From positions 372,001-436,000 of the forward strand of contig NZ_QAOX01000003.1 in assembly GCF_003050935.1 (NCBI RefSeq): DNA of 64,000 nucleotides, in the 5' to 3' direction. Below, piece by piece: positions 16,536 to 25,019 of the stretch (position 1 is its first letter; every line of letters begins with the position of its first letter). Source of the DNA: Luteibacter sp. OK325. GTDB taxonomy: Bacteria > Pseudomonadota > Gammaproteobacteria > Xanthomonadales > Rhodanobacteraceae. A program made the position numbers and the translations under genes. The notes below the pieces were generated by a model. That model worked only from the letters and a program-made list of their open reading frames with translations. It was not told where the DNA came from and ran no database searches.

Positions 16536-17963
16536 ATGGCAGGCATATCGAAGCGGATCTGGATGCTCCTCGTTGCGACGAGTGCGATCGCACCCATCGT
16601 CCATGCGAGCGAACCACCACCACCCGTGCACTACGACATCGGGCTCGATGTGCGGAACAACGAAGTCGAAGCCATCACCGTGCGAGCAATGGTACGGACC
16701 GGCGACGATGGCGTCGTCGACTTCAAACCGCCCTCGCAACCCCCTGTCGAGGTGCGTGCCGAAAGTGGCCACCTCGACACCTCAATAGGCGACCATTGGC
16801 ATGTGACCGGCGCACCCGGCGCCGAGATCGTGCTGACCTGGCGTAGCCCCAAGCCGGATCCGTCGCCCTCGGTCGGCTGGTCCGCGTGGCAGAAGGTCAT
16901 CGCGCAGCCTGGCAACGTGTTTGCGTTCGGTAGCGTCTTGCTCGCCATTCCGAAGGGCCCAGCCACGCGACTTGTCACGGAGACGATGTCGCTACCGCCC
17001 GGCTGGCAAGGAGCAAGCAGCATGGGAAACCGGCCGTCGACGCTCGAGAAGCTTCCGTATACCTCGTTCGTTGCATCCCGCGACCTCTCTACGGTTACTC
17101 GTCCCATCGGTGCGACCAACGCGCTCCACGTGGCATCGATGGGTGGCCGGGCGCAGGACGTCGACGCCATCGCCACCCTTCTCGCTACCACGCTGAGTGC
17201 CCTCGGCGATGTGCCTGAGGACGTGACCCTCAACCTGCTCATCTTCAATAACGGAGATGGCTACGGATACAGCATAGGAGGACCCTCGGCGACACTGCTG
17301 CTGTCGCGATACGACCCGTCGCACCCGTGGCTGTTCGGCCTGGCCGAGGACCTTGGCAGCAGCAACGACACGCCAGGCAAGGCGAACACCGCGTGGTTCA
17401 CCCGGGGCTTCACCGGCTACCGCGTCGCCAATGCGCTCGTCGCCCATGGTGTATTCGATCGCACCGCATTCGCTCGCCACGTGGATCAGACGCTCAATGC
17501 CTATGGCGGATCACCTCTGCGTCGCGCGTCCAATGCGGCTGTCGCAGAAGATTACGACCGTATCCGCGAGATGCACGACCTGCCTGCGGCAAGGGGCGAG
17601 CTCTTCGCCTGGCTGATCGATGCACGGATCCGCGAGGCAACCCGGGGGCGCAAACACCTGTCCGATGCGCTTGGAAGGATGGACGGATCAAGTCCGGACC
17701 CGGGCCCCGCCCTGATCGCCGCCGTGGTGGCCGAAGGCGGCGGCGATATCAGCCCGCTCTACCAGCGCTACATCGTAGACGGCGAGTTGCTCCAGCTTCC
17801 GGCCGATACGCTGGGGCCGTGCTTTGCCATCGGCACCGTCGTCTACGACTACGGCTGGCAAGTCCAGCACGTCTTCGCCAAGCCACAGAGCCAGTGCGAC
17901 CGCCCCGCCCTTGTAGGAGCCGATTCATCGGCGAAACCCGGTCGCGACGCCATTCGCCGCTGA
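16536..17963 (+). CDS. Exported M61-like protein that lacks the zinc site
   Basis: 475 aa from the ATG behind AAGGAG. A signal peptide ends near residue 25 (IVHASEPPP). The mature part follows the M61 glycyl-aminopeptidase plan: a beta domain, then TAWFTRGFTGYRVAN, which corresponds to the LWVYEGxTxYWG segment. Where M61 enzymes have HEYTH, this protein has GLAEDLGSS, so it probably does not bind zinc. No C-terminal PDZ is visible. The last ~18 residues (VGADSSAKP...) are encoded by a REP element and the stop codon lies in the next REP, so the tail looks acquired. The relation to M61 is inference from pattern. Confidence 0.65.
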   Translation: MAGISKRIWMLLVATSAIAPIVHASEPPPPVHYDIGLDVRNNEVEAITVRAMVRTGDDGVVDFKPPSQPPVEVRAESGHLDTSIGDHWHVTGAPGAEIVLTWRSPKPDPSPSVGWSAWQKVIAQPGNVFAFGSVLLAIPKGPATRLVTETMSLPPGWQGASSMGNRPSTLEKLPYTSFVASRDLSTVTRPIGATNALHVASMGGRAQDVDAIATLLATTLSALGDVPEDVTLNLLIFNNGDGYGYSIGGPSATLLLSRYDPSHPWLFGLAEDLGSSNDTPGKANTAWFTRGFTGYRVANALVAHGVFDRTAFARHVDQTLNAYGGSPLRRASNAAVAEDYDRIREMHDLPAARGELFAWLIDARIREATRGRKHLSDALGRMDGSSPDPGPALIAAVVAEGGGDISPLYQRYIVDGELLQLPADTLGPCFAIGTVVYDYGWQVQHVFAKPQSQCDRPALVGADSSAKPGRDAIRR

Positions 17964-18006
17964 AGCGGCTCCCACACAGAGCATCGCCGATGAATCGGCT
18001 CCTACC
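17912..18006. repeat. REP pair overlapping the 3' end of the M61-like gene
   Basis: Units GTAGGAGCCGATTCATCGGC, CGCCGCTGAAGCGGCTCC and ATCGCCGATGAATCGGCTCC. The first lies inside the reading frame, and the TGA of the gene is the CGCTGAAGCGG loop of the second. Confidence 0.85.
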
Positions 18007-18098
18007 GAGCCACAGCAGCCCTACCGAGGCTCATTGCCTTGCCGTATGGCGGCCACCCCCGTATGTTCCGTGCTTCCGTCCCGATCGAGCTACCGCCG

Positions 18099-19475
18099 AT
18101 GTCGCACCCGCAGGAATCGCCACCCGAACAGCACCTCAGGCGTAGCCTGTCGAACCGACACCTGCAGCTGATCGCGATCGGTGGGGCCATCGGCACCGGG
18201 TTGTTCATGGGCTCGGGCAAGACCATCAGCCTCGCCGGGCCGTCCATCCTCTTCGTGTACCTGATCATCGGCGTGATGCTGTTCTTCGTCATGCGCGCGA
18301 TGGGCGAGCTGCTGCTCTCCAACCTCGACTACAAGTCGTTTATCGACTTCTCCACCGACCTGCTCGGGCCATGGGCCGGGTTCTTCTGCGGCTGGACGTA
18401 CTGGTTCTGCTGGATCATCACGGCCATCGCGGACGTAATCGCCATCTCTTCGTACGCGCAATTCTGGTTTCCCGGCCTCGCGCCGTGGATACCGGCCCTG
18501 CTCTGCGTGGTTCTGCTGCTGGTGCTCAACCTCACCACGGTCAAGCTCTTCGGCGAGCTGGAATTCTGGTTCGCGCTGATCAAGATCGTCGCCATCTGCG
18601 CGCTCATCGTCACCGGCTTCGGCATGGTGGCCTGGAGCTTCCATTCACCGGACGGCCACGTCGCCTCGCTGCACAACCTGTGGAATGACGGCGGCATGTT
18701 CCCCACGGGGATCGGCGGCTTCTTCGCCGGATTCCAGATCGCCGTGTTCGCCTTCGTCGGCATCGAGCTGGTCGGCACCACGGCCGCTGAGACGGCCGAC
18801 CCGGAGCGCAATCTGCCCAAGGCGATCAACTCGATTCCCGTGCGCATCATCCTGTTCTACGTCTTGGCGCTGGTCGTCATCATGTCGGTGACGCCGTGGC
18901 GCCAGGTGCTGCCAGGCAAGAGCCCGTTCGTGGAACTGTTCGTACTCGCCGGTATTCCGGCGGCGGCGAGCCTGATCAACTTCGTAGTGCTCACCTCGGC
19001 CACCTCGTCCGCCAACAGCGGCATCTTCTCGACCAGCCGCATGCTTTACGGCCTTGCCGAGGAAGACCATGCGCCGTCCGCGTTCAAGCGCCTGTCAAAG
19101 CAGGCGGTACCTTCGCGCGGCCTGCTGTTCTCGTGCATCTGCCTGCTCGGCGGCGCCACGCTGGTCTACGTCATTCCCGACCTCGTCACCGCATTCACGC
19201 TGGTGACGACGCTGGCCGCCATCCTCTTCATGTTCGTGTGGTCGCTGATCCTCGCCGCGTACATCGCCTATCGTCGCAAGCGCCCCGAGCTGCATGCCGT
19301 CTCCAGCTACAAGATGCCCGGCGGCGTATTCATGTGCTGGGCGTGCCTGGTGTTCTTCGCCTTCGTGCTGGTGCTGCTGGCGTTGGAAGACGACACGCGC
19401 AAAGCGTTGATTGCGAGCCCGGTGTGGTTTGCGATTCTGGGGATTGGTTACGCACTGCGTCGCCGCAAGGCTTAA
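18099..19475 (+). CDS. cycA: D-serine/D-alanine/glycine:H+ symporter
   Basis: 458 aa from the ATG giving MSHPQESPPEQHLRRSL; a start 20 codons upstream is possible. Twelve membrane segments. The chain follows E. coli CycA closely along its length: NRHLQLIAIGGAIGTGLFMG, GPSILFVYLIIGVMLFFVMR, SPFVELFVL, and SSANSGIFSTSRMLYGLA, all typical of the amino-acid/polyamine/organocation superfamily. It imports glycine, D-alanine, D-serine and related compounds through the inner membrane. Monocistronic between repeats. Confidence in the subfamily is high. Confidence 0.93.
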   Translation: MSHPQESPPEQHLRRSLSNRHLQLIAIGGAIGTGLFMGSGKTISLAGPSILFVYLIIGVMLFFVMRAMGELLLSNLDYKSFIDFSTDLLGPWAGFFCGWTYWFCWIITAIADVIAISSYAQFWFPGLAPWIPALLCVVLLLVLNLTTVKLFGELEFWFALIKIVAICALIVTGFGMVAWSFHSPDGHVASLHNLWNDGGMFPTGIGGFFAGFQIAVFAFVGIELVGTTAAETADPERNLPKAINSIPVRIILFYVLALVVIMSVTPWRQVLPGKSPFVELFVLAGIPAAASLINFVVLTSATSSANSGIFSTSRMLYGLAEEDHAPSAFKRLSKQAVPSRGLLFSCICLLGGATLVYVIPDLVTAFTLVTTLAAILFMFVWSLILAAYIAYRRKRPELHAVSSYKMPGGVFMCWACLVFFAFVLVLLALEDDTRKALIASPVWFAILGIGYALRRRKA

Positions 19476-19477
19476 CT

Positions 19478-19549
19478 TGTGGGAGCCGGCTATGCCGGCA
19501 ATGTGGGAGCCGGCTATGCCGGCAATGTGGGAGCCGGCTATGCCGGCGA
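19478..19549. repeat. Tandem 24-bp repeat, three copies
   Basis: The unit TGTGGGAGCCGGCTATGCCG plus GCAA occurs three times back to back; the third ends GCGA. It is the mirror-loop variant of the REP family, a second independent case of in-place amplification next to the 20-bp array. Confidence 0.9.
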
Positions 19550-19704
19550 TCCCGCGGCAGCGGGCCGGGCTGCCGCTAGCACCCTATCGCCGCTGAAGCG
19601 GCTCCCACATTTCCACATTTCCACATTTCCACATTTCCACATTTCCACACACCCACATTCCCACGCACCCACACACCCACGCACCCACGCACCCACACAC
19701 CCAC
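19550..19704. repeat. REP remnant followed by ACATTTCC microsatellite and C/A-rich tract
   Basis: After CCCGCGGCAGCGGGCC and ATCGCCGCTGAAGCGGCTCC comes an 8-bp unit ACATTTCC repeated five times (19607-19646). It is followed by about 58 bases of degenerate CACCCACA/CACCCACG units. No gene is visible in this stretch. Confidence 0.85.
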
Positions 19705-19708
19705 AGCA

Positions 19709-20209
19709 TCAGGGTGCGGCTAGTACGGCACCCTGCGCCAGCGCCGCGGTGACGAAGGCATCCGGCTCGTCGGGCGACAGCACCAGCTTGCGCCCGCCGG
19801 CCAGGTACACCACCACGCCGTGCTCGCGATTGCGCGCATAGCTGCGTACAAAGCCAAGGCGACCGGAGTAGAACAGCCCGTCGAACGCGAAGAAGCCGCC
19901 GTTGCCGAACACGCGCGTCATGCCCTGGAACGCCAGGGTGTCGCGCCCCACCGACGCACCACGCAGCTCGAACGACTTGCTGCCCATCACCTTCCGCACG
20001 ACCAGCGTGCCTTCACCCATCGCGTACTCACGCGTGGAGACGAGGTAGGTCACCAGCAGGATCAGCACCAGCACACTGCCGAGCGCTGGACCGACCGAAC
20101 GCCCCGCATCGCGTCCGAAAAGAATGACCAGGGCGACAACGAGAATCGCCACGGTCGTCATCCCGAGCCAACGGACGTTGGCGGACATGCTCGTGGAATA
20201 GGTCGTCAT
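19709..20209 (-). CDS. Two-pass membrane protein with PH-like domain
   Basis: 166 aa. Two adjacent hydrophobic segments (about residues 15-32 and 40-57) are followed by a ~100-residue beta-rich part (ALGEGTLVVRK-like start, FELRGASVGRD, RVFGNGGFFAFDG, HGVVVYLAGGRKLVLSPDEP) resembling bacterial PH (bPH) domains. The start has GAGG 8 bases upstream and lies 12 bp after the stop of the LprI-domain gene, so the two form an operon. Role unknown; probably senses or organises at the inner membrane. Confidence 0.6.
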   Translation of the reverse strand: MTTYSTSMSANVRWLGMTTVAILVVALVILFGRDAGRSVGPALGSVLVLILLVTYLVSTREYAMGEGTLVVRKVMGSKSFELRGASVGRDTLAFQGMTRVFGNGGFFAFDGLFYSGRLGFVRSYARNREHGVVVYLAGGRKLVLSPDEPDAFVTAALAQGAVLAAP

Positions 20210-20221
20210 GGGGAACCTCGC

Positions 20222-21559
20222 TCAGTGCGACTCGGGCGGCGGTGCCGGTACGGGTGCCGACAACAGCAGGCTACCGCGCACCACGTTGACATACGCCGAG
20301 GCCACCGCCTCCAGCTTGCCGCTCTTCAGGCGCCATGCCGACACCATCCAGTCGTCGTTGGCGCGCCAGCCCACGTGGCCATGGCCGATGTAGCCGAGCA
20401 ACGTCTCCCCGCGGAAAGTGAGCGGGAACATCGTGGCCTCACTGTCGTAGCCAGTCATCGAGCCGACGGCTAAGTCGTCGCTACCGAAGTCAGGCAAGGT
20501 CGGTGTCTCGCCCTTCGACGCGATACCACCGGGCGCCTTCGCTTGAGCGACAGCAGCGTCATAGGCCACTTTTTCTCCGCCCTTCAGGGCGCGGTCCAGC
20601 GTACCGCCCTGCGGGTTGCGGTCGTATCGGACCGCATACGTCATCGCCGTCGTGCCGAACTCGTCGCAAGGCGACTGCTTCGGCGCGCAGACGGCGCTGT
20701 CGAGCTTCAGCGCGTGGTCGAAACGCAAAACCAGTTCCAGAGCGGGACCGAAATCCTTCCCTGTCCACCGGCTCGCTTCGATGGATTGCTGATTGGGATC
20801 CCCGATATCGACATTCATCGCGGCGTAATCGTCACCCAGCTTCGCGACAAGGTGATTCGTCATGCAGTCATCGCCCCAGACGGGTGGCCCGTCGATGGCG
20901 ACGGCCTTCTTGCCGTCGATGCGATAAGGCGCCTCGGAAAGGCAATGCGCCGTGCCACCCATCGAATACGCCGAGCTGAAGGGCGAACCAGCGAGCAAGC
21001 GGTTGGTGAGGTTGTCGTCGAGCTCGGCGATGGCCTTCTTGAGCGCTTCATCCGGCTGGAAGGGAAGCGCAGAGGCGTCCTTCATCTCAATCTCTTTAGC
21101 CAGCACGATCGGCGCGCCCTGGGCCTTCAGGTCATTGAGGATGTCCCGCGAACCGGCCGGAAGCTTCGGCAGCGCATCGGCGATAACCGCCAACGGCCGA
21201 GCCGGCTTACCCGCGTCCAGACCCGCCAGGAACTCGATGCGCCGCTGGTATTGCCCCGCCATGACGTTGACCAGTTCCTTGGCCAAGTCACCGCTGATGT
21301 ACGTCCAGGCCGTGTCATCACGGCTGGCCAGCCAGTGACGCTGGTCGAGCTTCAGGGCGTCCGCCTTGTCGGGGTGGTTCTTCAGGGCCGCGCGGAACGC
21401 GTCGGCCAGCTTGCCGTCCAGGGCCGAGATCCTGGGCGAGGCGCACACGGCCTTCTCGCTCGGCGTGCCCGCCCTGGCGCAATCAAAGCTGGCGGCGTGG
21501 GCCATCAGCGGCGCGGCAAGCAGCAGCGCGGCACTGGCGACTCGTAAATTCTTGAACAC
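20222..21559 (-). CDS. Exported protein with N-terminal LprI/DUF1311 domain
   Basis: 445 aa, chosen GTG start with AAGGA six bases upstream; the frame stays open much further but that part is antisense to the nuclease gene. A signal peptide (to MAHAA) is followed by FDCARAGTPSEKAVCASPRISALDGKLADAF, the lysozyme-inhibitor LprI-like (DUF1311) domain with paired cysteines. The remaining ~330 residues have no family I recognise; one strand reads GYIGHGHVGWRANDDWMVSAW. Likely periplasmic. Followed closely by the PH-like protein gene. Confidence 0.75.
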   Translation of the reverse strand: MFKNLRVASAALLLAAPLMAHAASFDCARAGTPSEKAVCASPRISALDGKLADAFRAALKNHPDKADALKLDQRHWLASRDDTAWTYISGDLAKELVNVMAGQYQRRIEFLAGLDAGKPARPLAVIADALPKLPAGSRDILNDLKAQGAPIVLAKEIEMKDASALPFQPDEALKKAIAELDDNLTNRLLAGSPFSSAYSMGGTAHCLSEAPYRIDGKKAVAIDGPPVWGDDCMTNHLVAKLGDDYAAMNVDIGDPNQQSIEASRWTGKDFGPALELVLRFDHALKLDSAVCAPKQSPCDEFGTTAMTYAVRYDRNPQGGTLDRALKGGEKVAYDAAVAQAKAPGGIASKGETPTLPDFGSDDLAVGSMTGYDSEATMFPLTFRGETLLGYIGHGHVGWRANDDWMVSAWRLKSGKLEAVASAYVNVVRGSLLLSAPVPAPPPESH

Positions 21560-21880
21560 AGGCGATCCTTCGTCTTGCCGGCGGGGACGGCAATGCCTGC
21601 ATCTTTGAACAAAACCGGGGGTAACGCCAAGGGCACCGCGCGTATCGCACACCACCTCTCTTCCAAGACGCCACGCGAACCAGGTTGCTATAGCAGCAAG
21701 GTGCGTTGTAGGAATCGGCCTACAGGAATCCACAAGGAAAACCGCTATATTCCAACAGCCCAATCGCGCTGCCGGGGGGCTGGCGGCCGTCGAACGGGCA
21801 ACCATTGGGGGGATAGTCATGGAAGTCTTATCCGGCGCCGACGCGCGCCGTTCGATACCGTACCTGGCGGAGCCGCGCCG

Positions 21881-22699
21881 ATGAGGCCCGGCATGACGTC
21901 CGTTCGCCATCGTCATGACGATGCGCTGAGCCGGGTTACCTGGGGCGCTTTCGAGCACATGGTCGCGGAACATTTCCGCCGACAGGGCTACCGCGTCGAG
22001 CACACCGGCACCGGCGAAGGACCCAACCTCACCGGCGGCGGCATCGACCTCAAGCTCCATCGCGAACAGGAGCTCGTCGTCGTCCAGTGCAAACACTGGA
22101 ACTCCTTCCAGGTGCCGCATAACGACGTCCACCAACTCATCGGTGTGATGCACACCGTCGGTGCCACCGGCGCCATCGTCATTACCTCGGGTGAATTCAC
22201 CACCTCGGCCATGGAGGCGGCGGCCAAGTTCCGGCATATCCGGCTGATCGACGGCAAGACCATCCGGGCCATGCTCGGACCGATCGCCGAGCCTGTGGTC
22301 GACGCGCCGACGCTGCCGGATCTTCCCACCTGGACGGGCGCAGCGAGGCCACCCATAAGGCACACGCGCCAGCAACGCACCGACCGAGCAGCCGCCATCG
22401 CGGCCGTCGCGGCCGTGGTGGTGATGTCCGGTGCACTGGTGATGCTTTACACCGTATACATACGTGAGATTCAACAGGCACAGATGGCGAAGCTGCGCGA
22501 AGCACCGGTGCCGGCGGCGACGCAACAAAGAACAGAAGCGTCATTGCCCTCGGTGCTTCCCGGGCTGACTTCCACTCTAAGACCGGCCGAAGGCGCACCG
22601 GCAAAACCGGCGATCGTCCACGGCGCGCCGGCCGGGCGCGACGTCATCGCGGAGTGGAACGACAAGCCTCCGGTAGCCGCCGCACTGAAAGACCAGTAA
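21881..22699 (+). CDS. Mrr-like restriction endonuclease-fold protein with transmembrane tail (paralog 1)
   Basis: 272 aa from an ATG preceded by GGAG at 8 bases. Residues ~15-130 form an Mrr-type nuclease core: TWGAFEHMVAEHFRRQGY, GTGEGPNLTGGGIDLKL, and LVVVQCKHW, which supply the D...QxK motif of the PD-(D/E)xK fold. A hydrophobic segment (about residues 173-195, AAIAAVAAVVVMSGALVMLY) suggests membrane attachment; the tail contains EWNDKPP. Such proteins cut modified or foreign DNA or act in unknown envelope roles. A related gene follows 8 bp downstream. Confidence 0.82.
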   Translation: MRPGMTSVRHRHDDALSRVTWGAFEHMVAEHFRRQGYRVEHTGTGEGPNLTGGGIDLKLHREQELVVVQCKHWNSFQVPHNDVHQLIGVMHTVGATGAIVITSGEFTTSAMEAAAKFRHIRLIDGKTIRAMLGPIAEPVVDAPTLPDLPTWTGAARPPIRHTRQQRTDRAAAIAAVAAVVVMSGALVMLYTVYIREIQQAQMAKLREAPVPAATQQRTEASLPSVLPGLTSTLRPAEGAPAKPAIVHGAPAGRDVIAEWNDKPPVAAALKDQ

Positions 22700-22707
22700 G
22701 CCAGACC

Positions 22708-23538
22708 ATGGGATACAGGAAGGTCACATTCCGCCACGCGGACGCGCTGGCCAACATGCCCTGGGATGAATTCGAACGGCTGATGGCGAGGCACTACGCG
22801 TCGCGCGGCTACCAGGTGGAACATGTCGGCACGGGCGCGCAGACATCGAGGCGCCACTTCGATGGCGGTATCGACCTCAAGCTCTTCCGTGACGGCGAGT
22901 ACATCGTCGTGCAGTGCAAGCGCGAGAACGTCTTCGAGGTTACGCACAACGTCGTCCATGAGCTGATCGGCGTCATGCACACGCAGCACGCTACTCGCGC
23001 GATCGTCGTGAACACGGGCGAGTTCAGCGCCGCCGCCATCGTCGCGGCGGCGGAGTTTCCGCAGATCGAGCTTATCGACGGTCTGAAGCTGCGGCGCATG
23101 CTCGCGGAAACGGGCGACTTACCCACCGCGCATTGGACGGACGACATCCTCGCTTCGTTGGCCGACACGCGTCGACGCAGAAACCAATCTCCGCGCACCT
23201 GGGGCAGACGACGGGGAGAAGGAAGCCCACCCCCTGTGGGAGCCGGAAGCCCATCCCCTGTGGGAGCCGGCTATCGCCGGCGATCCCGCGACAGCGGGCC
23301 AGCCAACGGCAAGTGGCAACCAGCCCGCCAACCCAACGTCATCAGCTCAGTCCGCTTTCACGAACCTCAGCAAGAAAGAAGCCGAAGCGTGGGACAAAAA
23401 GAACGCCGAGTCGATGCGGATTCTGGAGAAGACAACGCCGTCGCTTCAATGAGAAACGGCGGGTTTTGGAAACCCGGCCCTACGAAACGCCTTCTGGATC
23501 GAAGCGCCGACGCATACGGGATATCGCCTCGCTGTTGA
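22708..23538 (+). CDS. Mrr-like restriction endonuclease-fold protein (paralog 2), C-terminus frameshifted at a REP element
   Basis: Residues ~5-135 carry the same nuclease core as its upstream neighbour: PWDEFERLMARHYASRGYQV, GGIDLKLF and YIVVQCKREN with D...QxK. The in-frame tail after residue ~165 reads through a REP repeat (GSPPPVGAGSPSPVGAG) and ends at 23538, overlapping yjjJ. In the +1 frame past the repeat, a sensible family-like tail appears (FTNLSKKEAEAWDKKNAES, then LEKTTPSLQ) with stop at 23450-23452. So the REP insertion or an indel within it shifted the frame; the nuclease core is intact but its C-terminus is altered. Confidence 0.75.
   Translation: MGYRKVTFRHADALANMPWDEFERLMARHYASRGYQVEHVGTGAQTSRRHFDGGIDLKLFRDGEYIVVQCKRENVFEVTHNVVHELIGVMHTQHATRAIVVNTGEFSAAAIVAAAEFPQIELIDGLKLRRMLAETGDLPTAHWTDDILASLADTRRRRNQSPRTWGRRRGEGSPPPVGAGSPSPVGAGYRRRSRDSGPANGKWQPARQPNVISSVRFHEPQQERSRSVGQKERRVDADSGEDNAVASMRNGGFWKPGPTKRLLDRSADAYGISPRC
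23221..23300. repeat. REP element inside the second Mrr-like gene
   Basis: Two 24-bp tandem units (GGAAGCCCACCCCCTGTGGG plus AGCC; the second with one change) lead into GTGGGAGCCGGCTATCGCCG, GCGATCC and CGCGACAGCGGGCC. It is the only REP in the window fully inside a coding frame. Confidence 0.85.
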
Positions 23539-24868
23539 ATTCAGCTATTTGACGGAAGTCAGCGCTGATCTCGTCGTGCTCGGCCACGCGCTGCCAGTAC
23601 ACCTCGGCCCATGCGGCGGCAGCATTCCAGTAGAACGAGTCGGCCGGCGTGGGCGTGGGCACACGAAATTCACGCGCGACGAGTTCTCCACTACTGGCCG
23701 GTCGATACAACATCGGTAACATGTCGTAGCTCGGGGTAAGCTCCAGCGGAAGCGACTCGTCAAGAAAGAAACAAAGATTGCCGAAGTGCATGTCGGTATT
23801 CGCGATCATGCGCCCGAACCACCAACGGAGCCTGACCTGCTCCGCCGCGCTGGCGCTAATCCAGCTGCCCTGACGCATACGCTCCGTCGCGTTCGGCCAT
23901 TCGTCGCGTTCGCCATCGTGCGCATCGCTCCATGCAGCCAACGTCACGCACCCTCGCCTGCCGTGGGCACCCACGCGATCGAAACGCGTGACCTCCAGAC
24001 ATAGCCGACCTTGTGACCAGATCAGCTCGGTGCGGGCACTGGCGTTACCGTTCTCGGCGAGCACCTGGCTTGCGAGGTGTTCGCAGATGAGCAGGTCGGC
24101 CCATCGACGTGCGGCTGGATGGTTGTTGACTGGTTCGCTGAACTTGACGATGACATGGCAAATATCACCATTGCCATGATCTACCGTGGCGGTGAACTTC
24201 GGTTGCTCGCCCGCCGCCGACGAACCCACTGATTCTCCGGTGAGTGCCGCGATCGCCAACTCTCCGTAGCGATTGTCTCGACCCGCGACTGGAATGATAT
24301 CGAGCTCCGACTGTAGGGCACGTTCGAGTCCGCCCTTACCCAGTACGAAATCTCCCGGCGCGTCTTCGCCGTGCAGTAAAAGGGCCGTAAGGACAGCATC
24401 GTCGCTCCAACGAAGGATGTCGGAGGGCAAGCCAGGCTCTCGTGACCAGCGCTGCGCGAACTGGCGGCCAAGAAATCCTTGAGGGCGCTGGTCATCCAGA
24501 AACCAGGGCACACCGGGAAAGAGGCCGTCAAGGAAGTCGTCGCGCAGCCAGTCGGTGGACTCCGTTGGCGAGACCAGCGTCCCAGCCCCATAAAGCGCTG
24601 TCAGCAAGCCGAATTCATGCGGACGGCCGTGTATGTCGATGCGAAACACCGGCCATGTCGTGCCGAGGCCGCGGACATCGCGTATCGCAGCGTACCGGGT
24701 ACGACGCGCCCGACCGATGTGTGCCACACGATCACCAGTGGCCGCGAGTGCGCGCGAGACACTCGGCTGGCTGATCTCCAGTGCCGAGCTCAACTCGCGT
24801 GAGGTGGACGGGCCCCGCAGGCGCAGGGCGTCGATCAGTCGCGCAGCATGGCTAGAAGGATCTGACAT
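23480..24868 (-). CDS. yjjJ: HipA-family kinase/toxin, YjjJ type
   Basis: 462 aa. Residues 5-60 form a winged HTH (RELSSALEISQPSVSRALAA). The rest is a HipA-like Ser/Thr kinase: GEQPKF near the glycine-rich loop, catalytic loop MIANTDMHFGNLCF with Asp-x-His-x-x-Asn, and metal site SYDMLPM. Unlike HipA/HipB pairs, YjjJ proteins carry their own DNA-binding domain and have no separate antitoxin gene; none is present here. Targets of the YjjJ branch are not fixed by sequence. AT-rich upstream region with repeats and a palindrome suggests autoregulation. Confidence 0.87.
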   Translation of the reverse strand: MSDPSSHAARLIDALRLRGPSTSRELSSALEISQPSVSRALAATGDRVAHIGRARRTRYAAIRDVRGLGTTWPVFRIDIHGRPHEFGLLTALYGAGTLVSPTESTDWLRDDFLDGLFPGVPWFLDDQRPQGFLGRQFAQRWSREPGLPSDILRWSDDAVLTALLLHGEDAPGDFVLGKGGLERALQSELDIIPVAGRDNRYGELAIAALTGESVGSSAAGEQPKFTATVDHGNGDICHVIVKFSEPVNNHPAARRWADLLICEHLASQVLAENGNASARTELIWSQGRLCLEVTRFDRVGAHGRRGCVTLAAWSDAHDGERDEWPNATERMRQGSWISASAAEQVRLRWWFGRMIANTDMHFGNLCFFLDESLPLELTPSYDMLPMLYRPASSGELVAREFRVPTPTPADSFYWNAAAAWAEVYWQRVAEHDEISADFRQIAEFNSEAISRMRRRFDPEGVS

Positions 24869-24872
24869 TATT

Positions 24873-24931
24873 GAATAGATACATGAATAGATTTATTACG
24901 TCAAGAACCTTTATATTCATATAGTTATGAA
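24873..24931. promoter_or_regulatory. Candidate yjjJ operator region
   Basis: Directly upstream of the yjjJ ATG are two GAATAGAT direct repeats 12 bp apart (24873-24880, 24885-24892). Further up lies a perfect inverted repeat TTCATA-TAGT-TATGAA (24916-24931). The region is clearly AT-rich compared with its surroundings. Binding by the HTH domain of YjjJ is inference. Confidence 0.5.
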
Positions 24932-25019
24932 CAAATAACGATTGGTGATGGATAGATTCCGGCGCGCGATGCCTCGACCCAGCCAGTCGTCTCCGATGTC
25001 ATCCTCGGAAGGACTGGTG

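Noticed and set aside
19607-19704. Possible small proline/histidine-rich protein over the microsatellite
   Set aside because: Simple-sequence translation only; no ribosome site or conserved start.
21560-22528. Upstream extension of the LprI-domain gene to a 768-codon frame
   Set aside because: The extension is antisense to the Mrr-like gene; signal peptide and ribosome site support the GTG at 21559.
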